DNA from: Pyrenochaeta sp. MPI-SDFR-AT-0127
Lineage: Eukaryota; Ascomycota; Dothideomycetes; Pleosporales; Cucurbitariaceae
Assembly (NCBI GenBank): GCA_020747015.1
Contig: JAGTJM010000113.1
Coordinates: forward strand, 1 to 63,356
Reading direction: 5' to 3'
Length of the DNA: 63,356 bases
Part shown: piece by piece, positions 11,686 through 21,836 of the stretch
How positions within the stretch are numbered: the stretch's first letter is position 1
How the letters are laid out: the number at the start of each line of letters is the position of its first letter
The notes under the pieces: model-generated
Databases searched by the model: none
What the model was told of the DNA's origin: nothing
The model's input: the letters and a program-made list of their open reading frames with translations, nothing else
Made by a program: the position numbers and the translations under genes

Positions 11686-12300
11686 TTAGCCTATGTATAT
11701 GGTTCTCATCCTCTCTGGATCATATATCTGGACCGTACGCGACAACTCATTCCCACCAAATTGTCTCACGCTCTCAATTTTCCTGCCAGTCACAGCTGGA
11801 AGATGCGACGTCAGGGCATTGTGAATCGGAGTTGTGACCATCGCTAACGAGCTCTGGTAACCATTTGTTGGGCTGGTGGTTCCGCTGAAAAGAATTGGTG
11901 AAGCGGTATGCACCTGCCCTAAAGAAAGGGAAGTGCCATGAGTGATATCTGTGCCTAGTGCCAAGACTGGACATTGTGCACACTGAAGGCTTTTTTTCGA
12001 TATCTGCTTGTTCTTATTCTTGCCGTTTCCTGCGGTGGTGTCGACGGATGGAGTGTATAGTACCGAAGAGGAGAATGAATAGGACGACGGCACCAAGCGC
12101 AACTGCAACGAGATCATGGTTCCCTCTGGGAAGCCTCGAGCGGAGAGTTTTGCAGGTATTGATGTCGGTGCCTCATTGCTGCTCGTTAAAGCAACTGCGT
12201 TATCAATTGTTGTTGGTATGGTTTGAGAAGACGCCCTATCTATTGAAGATCCTTTGAGGTACTGGAGATGAGGGAAATACGTGGTGGCTTGAAATTGTGG
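11686..12300 (-). pseudogene. Decayed Ser/Thr-rich single-pass membrane protein
   Basis: Minus-strand reading gives a Ser/Thr-rich segment (about 12240 down to 12120: SSQTIPTTIDNAVALTSSNE and on). One frame over, starting near 12115, comes a clear membrane helix with a basic stop-transfer patch (LVAVALGAVVLFILLFGTIH then RRHHRRKR), then a TAA, then a further open stretch in that frame to 11774. A Ser/Thr-rich ectodomain, one helix and a basic tail is the layout of fungal wall-sensor-like proteins, but the pieces need one frame change and one stop to be ignored. An undetected intron could explain part of this. A frame running through to 11686 (143 codons) is the competing, simpler model. 11261-11685 and 12301-12934 hold nothing else that I recognise. 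Confidence 0.35.
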
Positions 12301-12934
12301 TGGACTTGAGATGGGACCAAGGGCGAAGTCTTATACCGTGAGGAGATGATGTGCTGGTCCATTGTCCCATTGCTCGACAAAGCACTAAAGACCACATCAT
12401 ATTGTGCATCAAAAGTTGCAATGACCCGCAGTTTAAAGTATTACCATCTACTATGAAGATGAAAGAGTTCATGGCCTAGAGCAAAGCCGCATCGTCAGTA
12501 ACCAATCTACTATTAGCGCATTGGCACATCTAGCTTTGACGGCAAAAGAGTAAAAATCCACCTACTAATTCCAACTTGAGACAGAATTGCAAAGGTATTC
12601 CATGCCCTGCGTACATACCAGAGCGATGGCAGCCACCTGTAACATCCCACCAGCCACGTCGTGCGTTTATCCAATCGTGCTTAATCAATGATAGCATCTT
12701 CAGGCGTTTGCCAACATCAATGATCTGACTTGTACGCGAAAATTGGCCCGGTATTCATGCACGGGGGTCGAACTATGCATTGGTGTGACAGAAGTAGGCG
12801 ATGAATGATGACAAAGGCATTCAAGATCGATCAACTGATAACAGGGCTTTTCTAGTAGTTCAAGATATTGTTTGTGTGGATGCTTGAGCGAAAGTAAGCT
12901 CGAATAATGCGTAGTGAAGACTGAACTACCACAG

Positions 12935-13747
12935 TCATTCTCCAGCTTCTTCGACGGCCATCATTGTCCCTGCTGCCGAGCCGGTACTGGAGACGCTGCT
13001 TCCACTTTTCCTTCTTTTATGATGTTTCAATGGATCTGAACTACTGCTCATTGGCCGTATACTCGTCATGGACTGTGGTGGAAAATAACCTGCTTCATCT
13101 TCGATGGAGAAGCGTATCGGCGTCCTTGCCCTACTCTGCACAGGACTCATGCGGAGCGCTTCAGGGCTCCAATTCCATCGTTGGCTCGGAATAGCGCCGC
13201 TAGTCAAGCTTCTTTTGTGTTGCCGGATTGGTACGTCTGCGGGTAGCTGAAGCCGTGAGTTCAGTCCCATCCATAATGCCTCTTCGTCTTCGTCTCCAGC
13301 AACTCGCCAGCCTCCCACACCTTCAAAGTCTCTCGTCATGTCGCTTGTACCGATGAGTGTTATGAGAGAGCCGCTCTTCTTAGATAGGCGCGAATTATTG
13401 GCAGCAGGGACAGCCGTGTCCTGCGACGCAGTGCTTCCATTGCTGCTTCGGCGCCGGCGGCTGCGGGTAGGCGACGAACGTTGGGGAGAAGCCGTTGACT
13501 GGGAGTCGCTGGGTCGTGACGATGATTTCGGCAATGGCGGAGAGAGCCATGCGCTGACAAGGGCGACTCCCAATTGGAAATAGACAACTAATGCACGGAA
13601 GGACAGCAGTGTGACGGCAAGCGATGTGGTGACAATGGCAAAGCCGGCGAGCGGGATCGAGACCAACAGCAGGACGAATGGCGCAAATGCATACAGCGGA
13701 TTCCATACGTTGAATTCGACGCTCAACGAGCCCATCCGCAGCAACAT
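12935..13747 (-). CDS. Conserved-type fungal membrane protein, 270 aa, unknown function
   Basis: Intronless frame with ATG at 13747. Residues about 20-67 form two adjacent hydrophobic helices (FAPFVLLLVSIPLAGFAIVT and the LAVTLLSF...LVVYFQLGVALVSAWL stretch), followed by a long hydrophilic tail rich in Ser, Pro and Arg (SPTRSRRRRSSNGS), with motifs such as GGWRVAGDEDEEALW that look structured. Such two-helix proteins with a disordered, probably phosphorylated cytosolic tail recur in filamentous ascomycetes without assigned function. The membrane topology is seen in the sequence; everything else is inference. Confidence 0.75.
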   Translation of the reverse strand: MLLRMGSLSVEFNVWNPLYAFAPFVLLLVSIPLAGFAIVTTSLAVTLLSFRALVVYFQLGVALVSAWLSPPLPKSSSRPSDSQSTASPQRSSPTRSRRRRSSNGSTASQDTAVPAANNSRLSKKSGSLITLIGTSDMTRDFEGVGGWRVAGDEDEEALWMGLNSRLQLPADVPIRQHKRSLTSGAIPSQRWNWSPEALRMSPVQSRARTPIRFSIEDEAGYFPPQSMTSIRPMSSSSDPLKHHKRRKSGSSVSSTGSAAGTMMAVEEAGE

Positions 13748-14548
13748 TTTGGTGGTGCGGGTGCGGGTGTTGCAGCGCAGAGTGAAGAGACAGAGTCAGG
13801 TGCTTGCATGTGAAAGTGTAGGCTGGCGGGGAACGCCAAGCCCGAGCATTCCTCGGGCGCGTGTCCACAAGTCGTCTCGAAATCAAGAATTGATCCACAA
13901 TTGTTGTCTGTGGGCTTTATCCTATAATTTCTTCTTGTTGAACTCCCGGCCACCTCTTTCTCCGCACTGAGATGCCCATTGTGTGAAAAATACTCCGCTT
14001 GAGGTAGCTCCATGTGGTAAGCTGCATTCGATGTTGGACGCCCTTGCGGAAGTAAATTTTTACAAAGTACACTTACTATCATCATCCAATTTATCATATC
14101 ATTACCTTTCTCATTCACTCATACCGAGTCCTTTGCGCGTAGAAAGAGGTTAGTCTCCACAGCACTGTCATCAAGCGTTGAGTTCCCGCGATATTCTCAG
14201 CGACCTTATTGGAGTCTTGGCATTCTGCTATGACAATAGCACACCACGTTCAACCTTGTGTTTATCCTGGAGATACAGCATTAAATCGGCACATGCCAGA
14301 ACACTATTGACTTGATTCGTCGCGCTAGTCGAAGTTTTCTACTGCCAATAAACGAATGTTGGTCAATAATTTGAGCAACACCAGCTTGAATAATCTCGAG
14401 TGCTAACCGCCTGTGGTCACCGGTATCATCCAATTGAGGGGCTGTGTCACCGGCGCGGGGTTGCGACTAGAGTTACGCCACCTCACTTTGCTCATGTCTT
14501 GACTTTGTTTGCCCCCTCCCAATATCTGTACATTGACCATGTAACGAC
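13748..14548. other. Shared promoter region of two divergent genes
   Basis: This 800-bp stretch separates the start of the two-helix membrane protein (minus) from the start of the broken HET gene (plus). The open frame 13723-14118 on the minus strand has no features. A GTCACCGGTATC...GTGTCACCGGCGC pair near 14415-14456 is a short direct repeat of unknown meaning. Confidence 0.4.
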
Positions 14549-16571
14549 ATGATGGCTACTTTCAGGCACACTGCTCTGAAAGACAATACGCTTCACTTCC
14601 GTCTACTTGAAGTCTACTCCGGCGAAGGCTGTGAGCTGCGAGCTAAACTCATCGAGTACGAAGTCACCCGTGCAGTACCATATGAAGCGGTGTCGTACGC
14701 CTGGGGTGCAGAGCCCGATGGTTCCTTCAATGTCGACGAGGAGCCTTATATCCGCATCGGTGACTTTTACCATAGAATAACGTGGTCGCTCAGGAAGGCA
14801 ATCGAAGTCTTTCGGTTCTCTAATCGTTCTCGAACATTGTGGATTGACCAGATTTGCATCAATCAATCAAAAACAGAAGAAGGAAAGCTTGAAAAAGACG
14901 GCCAGCTCCCGCTCATGGGCAAGATTTACCAAAATGCGAAGCAAACCTTGATATGGCTGGGGCCTCACCATGCCAACCATATCTCGGCTGCATCTATCAT
15001 GAAAGCCTACGGGTCGCTGCGTAAAGACATTGAAAGCTGGGTCAAAAGATCTTTTGAGGAAGGATCTTCAAAACTTCAACAAGCAGCACTGGTGTACAGC
15101 GTTGCAAAGATGGACAAATCCGAGCAAAGAGAATATGGCATCTCCTCCGCTTCGGATTTGCCCAACATCAGCACTGAACAAGTGGAATTGATAATCGACT
15201 TTTACAGCATATCGTGGTTCACTCGCACGTGGCCAATCCAGGAAGTGGTTCTGTCTGGTCGGAAAATCGTCCATATTGGGCTTCACCAGTTCGATTGGAC
15301 AGACATCGGCTTCTTCGCGACTTGGTTTCTTCACCACTGCGATCACTTGAACATTTCGGAACCCCGAGCAAAGGTCTTCAGGCTGCGAATTATGTCAACT
15401 GGTATGCTCAGGTCTATGAGAATGGATTTCCATTGACCTCTTTACTGAGAATGATTCGGAAACACAACGCCACAGAACCCAAAGACAAGTTGTTTGCGCT
15501 TCTGGATATGATCGACTTCAATCTCGACTCACTTGGCCAGCCCTATTCAAAGCCAATCCTCCAAGGACGATCCCAAACGCACTCATGCCAAGCTACAGGA
15601 AGTATGTTGATGAAGTATACCACGACCTTATTTGCTATCAACTAGCAGTAGAGCGTAAAGTGCATCTTCTCACATTCGTACAACATCCATATCATTTGGG
15701 GAGCTCGAACAGGCTGAACTCACCATCGTGGGTTCCTGTATGGGATCAGGGTGAGCAGACGGAACCTCTCTGGTTCCCCGAAGCGCCTGCTGCAAATTTC
15801 TCTGCTGCTCCACCAGACCCCACACAATTTACATTCGAGTTCAAGTTTTCTCATCGAGAGAAGAAGCTGTTTAAAACGTGTGCCATTGAAGGCATTGAGA
15901 TTTCACATGTAACCACTACCCATGATCCGGACAATAATGAACAGCGCAATTAGTCTCATGGTACAGCCTCCTTTATCTACATGACTACATGGCTAGATAT
16001 TGATATCTTATCACGCTGGGAGGAAGATACTAAAGTTCTCTTCTTCAAAAAGAAATTCCCAGATGGGCTCTGGCAGCCACTTGCAATGGTTCTCACGGCA
16101 GGCAGACAACTACCCCCAGATGGAATTATCCGACCAGACGACGATACTGCATACCAACATCAAATGCAGAGATTTGCAAGTTGGGTATGTACGCTCGATA
16201 CAAGGGCCCGCCCAAGTCTACATAGGTTGCAAAAGCAGCTGAGAGCTGACAATCGCTACACCATAAACGCAGAAGATGCAAAACAATATTCCAAGAGAGT
16301 GGTGTCGGTATGTCGGAACCGATGCCTCTTTCGCACTTAGAATGGTATGCTAGGCTTGGGGCCTGCGCTTGTAAGGACATGCGATACCGTGTGTGTGCTG
16401 CGTAGCGGACAAGTGCCTTTTGTGCTTCGGAGGATGACAAATTATGGCAGGCAAAAAAGCTGGCTAGATGACTCTTACTACCTGGTTGGACCATGCTATG
16501 TTCAGGGCATCATGGATGGTGAGCGCCATGTCCAGATGCAGCGTGATAGCCAACGATTTCTATTGATCTAA
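14549..16571 (+). pseudogene. HET-domain (heterokaryon incompatibility) gene, broken
   Basis: HET proteins trigger cell death when genetically different fungal cells fuse. The N-terminal domain is clear: VPYEAVSYAWG, then LRKAIEVFRF..RTLWIDQICINQ, then MGKIYQNAKQTLIWLG, and WPIQEVVLSGRK. The frame then breaks: codons run in the frame of 14549 to about 15360, shift by one base to give QAANYVNWYAQVYENGFPLT and the EPKDKLFALLDM segment, and shift again near 15570 into MPSYRKYVDEVYHDL. In that last frame, TAG codons stand at 15951 and 16338, and beyond the second lies the family's usual C-terminal part (GLGPALVRTCDTVCVLRSGQ, then SYYLVGPCYVQGIMDGE). Two one-base shifts and two TAGs, with no convincing introns at these places, make it a pseudogene. 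Both TAGs could come from CAG by C-to-T change. Confidence 0.85.
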
Positions 16572-16900
16572 AGACGTTTAGATGGGCCAATCACTACTCA
16601 ATAATCGGCCTCAAGTCATTTCTTTGTCGATGAATAGTAAGGGAAACTGCTAAGATAATGTGTTTCAACCGTTCTTCTACTATCAAAAGTCCAGTTTAGC
16701 ACAGTACAAACTCTAGACGTCACTAGTAATACGGTACGTGTTGGAATTATCATGTTGCCACTCATCAACAATGATTCTCTACAGCCTACAGAATGTGTCC
16801 TTATTGTACAAAAAGCAATATATCAAAATCACAGCTATGCTAACTATCCTTGTATATACTCGGTTCAAGAAAAACAAGAAACTTAAACCCACATCTACTA

Positions 16901-18801
16901 TCAATAAGGGCATGTACCTTTCCTGATCGCCTCTTCTAGCAATCCAGGCGCATTCTCTAGTAGGTATTCGGGATGGATTGTCTCGATATGATACTTGAGA
17001 TGGTCCTTTGATGGTCTTAATTTCTGAGACTTGTCGCAACTCTTAACTATGCACCGGTAGCGAATACCCGTAGCCCATAGTTCCCATTTCCGTTGGTCGA
17101 TGCATCGATCCCGGCGATGATTCACCAATTTTCGCGCCACCGCACGGATCTCGACCTTTACTTGGTCCATCTCGCAATATTCTTTCGTTAGACGTGCAAT
17201 CTCCTCCAATGTACTTTCTTGTCGACGTGCAATTCCTCGTCGTGTCAGCCGGAGCCTTCCGCCCTCTTTCCACTCATCAAGCTTCATGTTCTTCAGGCCT
17301 TTTTCGAGCGGGAGATTGAATCGCTGGTAATGCACCGACTCAGAGTTCTTTGAGTTCGCTAACAAACGTCTCATGTTTCTGTGCTTTTCTTCTGACTCAG
17401 TCGCGAGTGCTTTGGTGGCGTTAAAGTATGATATGATCTTCTTCAGTCCTGATGAATGAAGGTTCACATGGTCTGCCTCCCCAGTCCCGATGCTGACGAG
17501 AAGATTAACGACTGAGTCATCGTTGCCGTGCATGGCCGCCACCTCCCAGTAGATCTCTTGCACAGGGTTGTTCGAGCCCAGTCCGCCGTCTCCAAAGGTA
17601 TTGTTTTGGATGGGAATGGGATCGAAGTAAGTTGGTGCTGCTGTAGTAGCCCGTGCGACCTGCCAAATCGGAATGTTATCTGCAGCGCCTGGATTACGTT
17701 CCAATATACTGCGTCCGCCGTCGTTATCTGAAGTTCCCCAGTGGTCGTAGCTTCTAAAAAGATATGGCCCTGGTTCTGAAGGAGCCGCTCGAGGCGTATT
17801 CGGAACCGCGATGCCATCTAATACCTCATTTCCATATCTAGGCGTTGAAGATTTGACTTTCCAACGATAAGCAACAACTATACTACCACTAGTTAGTAAA
17901 GGGAAGTTTTCGCTCCCGGCACAACTTACGTTTTGCAAAGCTCTCTTGCGGAGCCAAAATAACCAGCTCCAACAGCCTTCTGTTCTGGCGATGATCGACT
18001 TTCCACTACGTGTTCCACTGCGCGTTGTAGTCTCTTGCCATTGTACTTTTCTTTGAACGAAGGCAACGGACCTCTCAGTGAGAACCACCTAGGGTGGCCA
18101 AATATTTCACCTCCGAACGTCTCATACTCTTCCAGACATTCATCAATTCCCATCCTTAATCTGCCAAGCATGATGGCAATCAAACCCCTGGAATGTTAGC
18201 TAAACCTGCGCCCTGGGTCAACACAACTCACCCTGTGCTGGTCCCGCCAATGTAGTCAAAATAGTGGCAAGGAAGATAGCGGCACGACTCGCTAGATTTT
18301 TTCCCATTGTCTGAATCTGACAGTTTTCTTTTGTCATGGGGAGGAACATAATCATTTGGGTAGAAGCTTGAGGTCGCACGCGGATCCTCCTTTTTCTCAA
18401 TCTCCTCGACCAACTTCATAATCTCCTTCAAAATCAGCAGACTGGAATATCCTCTAATGCCTCCGCCGTCTGCTTTGGTAAGTATAGGAGACGATGACCG
18501 AGCAAAATCACTTACCAAATGAAAGAACCGTTTGTTTTCTCCATTGCTCCTCTACCTTCGAGGAAGCCTTCGATGCGTTGGTCTCGATCGTTCCAGACCT
18601 TGTCTGGATGGGAACTATCGGAGATGTCGGTATGTCGCTGATTTCGTCTGTTGTGAAATGAGCTGGGCCGTTCTCATTTTTGAACTGAACTGTCTGCCGT
18701 CGCACTATACTCGGGTGCGGCTCGATTGTCGTGGGATTGACTTCGCGGCTCGTCTGAGCCATTACTTCAACATCGCTCGTAGCTACTAAAGGGGAGCCCA
18801 T
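16901..18801 (-). CDS. Patatin-like phospholipase with C-terminal C2H2-like finger, 587 aa
   Basis: Predicted acyl hydrolase with a Ser-Asp dyad. Four exons (18516-18801, 18232-18469, 17930-18187, 16901-17882) give exactly 588 codons. The oxyanion glycines are at residues about 95-104 (SFDGGGIRGY), the nucleophile Ser lies in GTSTG about residue 173 (YIGGTSTGGLIAIM), and the dyad Asp is near residue 359 (FGDGGLGSNNP). The third acceptor is taken as GTAG/TATAG because it restores CKTIVVAYRWK, as expected in the family. The last 60 residues carry C-x4-C ... DHLKYHIETIHPE, a C2H2-type finger with about three extra residues between the Cys and His pairs. There is no NB-ARC, NACHT, TPR or ankyrin part, so it is not an NLR as it stands. 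It is convergent with the broken HET gene 330 bp away. Confidence 0.9.
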
Positions 18802-20338
18802 GACAATCGGTTGGTACCCAGTCTCATATATCTGAATAGTATTGCCCAGTGCGATTTAAAAAGCATCTAGGTCGCGGGCTATATTTGAACACCTTACCCG
18901 CGGCAAGGCTGCAGGCACTGACAAGGCAGTTCCACAGAGCCGCATAATTAAAACTTTTCGCCCCCCAAGTAGCCTTTCAGCTACAAGAGTTAAGTGCTTG
19001 CTTTTGATGACCTGCATAAACTGGCGCAGACATCTCACCCATCCCTGCACGGTTATGGTTGGCGTGCTCTGCATGATCATACCTCGTCGCCGGATTAGGC
19101 TATCAGAAACATTGCGCCTCCACAATAACTTCCTGAGGAGTGAGTCTTAGATTCCAAGTCACGTCAAAGCCAACGGTTGTATAACCATCCCTCATGGGTT
19201 CTGACCTTCGTCCCTGCTCACAATCACCACATAGAGTATTAATCCAAATTTCTCAGTTTATTCATTAGCGACGCAGGTGAACGAGGATGAGTTTGTTCCT
19301 ATGACTATGTGTGTCAAAAGACCTAATAGTCTGGAGTGAATCTCTAGTACATCGAGTGCAGTGCTACGTAGCCTACAGCCTTCTGTTAATGGCTGACACG
19401 CCAGAAGCTCATGACCCTCCCATCTGCCAAACTTGAGATTATTTTATTTGCTTTCACCAAAACATGCTGTCCATCGGTCAATGTGGAGATCCAAGTGCTC
19501 GTAATGGACCCCCTCATGTCAGAACCCCTGCAACAGGAAGCGCTGTGGCGGATCAGGCTGAGGAGCTGAACACTTTGAATCCGTCCGCGGGGCAATACGA
19601 GCGAGGCAATTTTTTGTTCTCTCCTCACGTTTATTTTTTTTAATCAAATGTCGCTTAACGGACTTCGTCCTGCCTCGGGGGACCATACACACTGCGCCTA
19701 GACTTTGTGGCGGTGATGTTTAGCCACGTACATTGTTATCATTCAATCAGGCTTACAACATCATTTTGTCGTCAGCGGCTTGTGGTCAGCCAAAACATGA
19801 CAATTGAAAGTAAAGCAGCCATAGACGTGATGTACAGTCGAGATCGGCGATTCAAAAACCCATCATCTGCTAGTACTGTAGCTTTATAGCCACCGCCACT
19901 CTCACCTGTGCGACTGCGCCTGAACGTGGCAGCACCTGAGGGTTTTGTGGCGTTTCATGCGTCTTGTGATCTCCGGGCCATATTCGAAGAAGGCGACAGC
20001 AAGGCCCATTAGATTTGTCTTAGACAAATCGATCCCGGGACCGGATCCATTTTGCAAACCAATCAAGTGGTTCAAACATGCGCACAGCTTTTCTGGAAGG
20101 GGGGCCAGAATGATGCTTGCGTCAGGGGGATGACTTCGTAAGAGGAAGCCTCAGCCTTGGGCTGTCCTGAACTTGTTCATAAGCCTACTACCTGGTCATT
20201 TCGGCAGGTAATGTCATAGAACTTTGTGACTTTTTAGTTCTAGCATCTGCTATACCAAGAAATCATCTCGCTCCCCAAAACTCCTCATTTGGACGAAGCA
20301 TCAGGCCAAATATCGAAACGACCTTGTGAATCTACTCC
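18802..20338. other. Long intergenic region, no gene recognised
   Basis: Upstream of the patatin gene and of the small gene at 20339. Open frames on both strands stay below 90 codons and show no domain, signal peptide or splice-linked continuation. GC content is ordinary and CpA/TpG are not depleted. Confidence 0.4.
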
Positions 20339-20799
20339 ATGGCAGCCTTGACACGCACGATAAGTAAGGGCATGCAGAGTGCCAATCGGTCACGAAATGC
20401 GGAATTCAATGAAGATAATGCAATAATCTATGACCCATTAAACGGGACCCTCTTCCAAGGCTCCATGAGACTACTAAAGAAGAATCGTAGGCCATTCCTC
20501 ACGCTTGCAGACAATCTGACTGACTTTCCTGCCTAGGTAGCATCGAAATTCCTATTAAAGACTGCAGAACATCAGTCGATATCATGGTGCCCCTGAGTAG
20601 TCCCACGACTGAAGGTGACCAGAAGAAGCTGGCCGGTGATGGGTGCGGGATTTACCTCGCAACTGTGGATTTGAGACGCCTAGGCAAAACGATCAAGAAT
20701 GCGGTGAGAAATGGAAAGATCAAGAAAGTCTATGTATTGGGATATGTGCCTGAAAGGTTGATACCGGACTCCAGCGCGGAGGATTCAGATGGGGAGTGA
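20339..20799 (+). CDS. Small hypothetical protein, 136 aa, two exons
   Basis: Not recognised. An ATG at 20339 opens a frame of polar character (MAALTRTISKGMQSANRSRN). Joining 20339-20486 to 20537-20799 across a 50-nt intron (GTAGGC...TCTGAC...CCTAG) gives 137 codons and links it in frame to SIEIPIKDCRTSVDIMVPLS and the basic stretch LRRLGKTIKNAVRNGKIKKV. The donor is weak, but the CTGAC branch-like site and acceptor are good and the second exon looks coding (even codon use, compact acidic end SSAEDSDGE). No membrane helix or signal peptide. Function unknown. Confidence 0.4.
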
Positions 20800-21497
20800 T
20801 CAAGTGGCTGCCCTATCCGGGCCTACATCTCTCCCCAATTTCTTTCCGTCATAAATAACTATTGGTGGTTCTCTCTTTGGTGATTTTCGTTACCAATTGT
20901 CTTCTGACTACTGTTTTGTAGATACCGCTGACATATTATATTGATCATTGGGAGAGAGGTGGTTCGATAACGTTTTCCTTTGGAATCGCATAGGAACTCG
21001 ACTAGCTCTCAGAACTCCGCCACCTAATTTTGCAGGATAATGTTGATCGTGAACCTCCAAAGCCACTAGATCTCTATAGAGACTCTTAGCCCGGCAAGGA
21101 TGGGCCCAACAAGAGTCTCGTTTGTCACAATACCATGTGCGTTTGATACCATTGATTCCGCACTCCGTATCTCCTTCCTCCCATGACCCTATAGCTTTTC
21201 GTTTCGATAGCCTTCGTACTTGAGCCAATAATGAAAGATCGCATGAATAGGGAGACACGAACAAATGGGAAGAAGAAACGACTAAACCACTCGAATAAGT
21301 GCTCTGTTTTGGCAGCAAATGGGGTTGGATACCTCTGGTCAATGCCTACCAGGTTGGCAACGGCGCCTTTCCCCAGCAGTCTTCGCTCTTGTTGACTTGT
21401 CCTATTCACATGGATGTCCGGCTAGTTTCTACAAGTCCAAAGCAGGATGTACTGTTTTCGAAGTGTGGTCCTGCGGATCAGGCAGAGCATTGCCATT
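20800..21497. other. Intergenic, no gene recognised
   Basis: Overlapping open frames on both strands (for example minus 20908-21342) show neither domains nor splice-linked partners. One frame contains scattered Cys residues, but nothing supports it as a gene. Confidence 0.3.
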
Positions 21498-21734
21498 TCA
21501 GCTAGTACGGAAGCGCCTTGCCGTGCTTCGACCAGGAGCAATGCTGATACCCAAGAGTACTGCGCTAAGGGATGTACCTTTGAAGATACTCTCGTACTGT
21601 TCGATCTTCAGGCGGGTGCTATAAGGCTGGCGAGATATTCGGAGAAGCGTCGTTCCGGTAACAGCAAGCCACAAACCAAAAAGGACCTCGTACCGGTATT
21701 TGGACAGTACTGGCTCGGGTGCGTTATTCGACAT
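21498..21734 (-). CDS. HIG1-like small mitochondrial membrane protein, possibly partial, 78 aa
   Basis: Frame from ATG 21734 (MSNNAPEPVLSKYRYEVLFG). Residues about 12-60 fit the HIG1 hypoxia-induced domain layout: a helix after an Arg-rich start (RYEVLFGLWLAVTGTTLLRI), a short basic loop (SRQPYSTRLKIEQY), then a second helix (GTSLSAVLLGISIA). HIG1 proteins such as Rcf1 associate with respiratory supercomplexes in the inner mitochondrial membrane. The usual R-A-R-V-x-A-Q-G motif before helix 2 is replaced by YESIFKG, so this is a divergent or decaying copy. The C-terminus (RSTARRFRTS) may be a read-through of a missed donor site. Family call made by eye. Confidence 0.45.
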   Translation of the reverse strand: MSNNAPEPVLSKYRYEVLFGLWLAVTGTTLLRISRQPYSTRLKIEQYESIFKGTSLSAVLLGISIAPGRSTARRFRTS

Positions 21735-21828
21735 GCTTTGAAATTGATATATATGTTGCGCAGATAAAGAATTGTGAAACATTTCTAAAAAGTTTGAGCG
21801 GTCGCGGCATCATTATACGTAAAGTTCA

Positions 21829-21836
21829 TGACGTCA
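21829..21836. promoter_or_regulatory. CRE/ATF palindrome TGACGTCA
   Basis: Perfect eight-base palindrome about 95 bp upstream of the HIG1-like start. This is the established site for bZIP factors of the ATF/CREB type. Whether it is bound here is not shown by the sequence. Confidence 0.35.
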
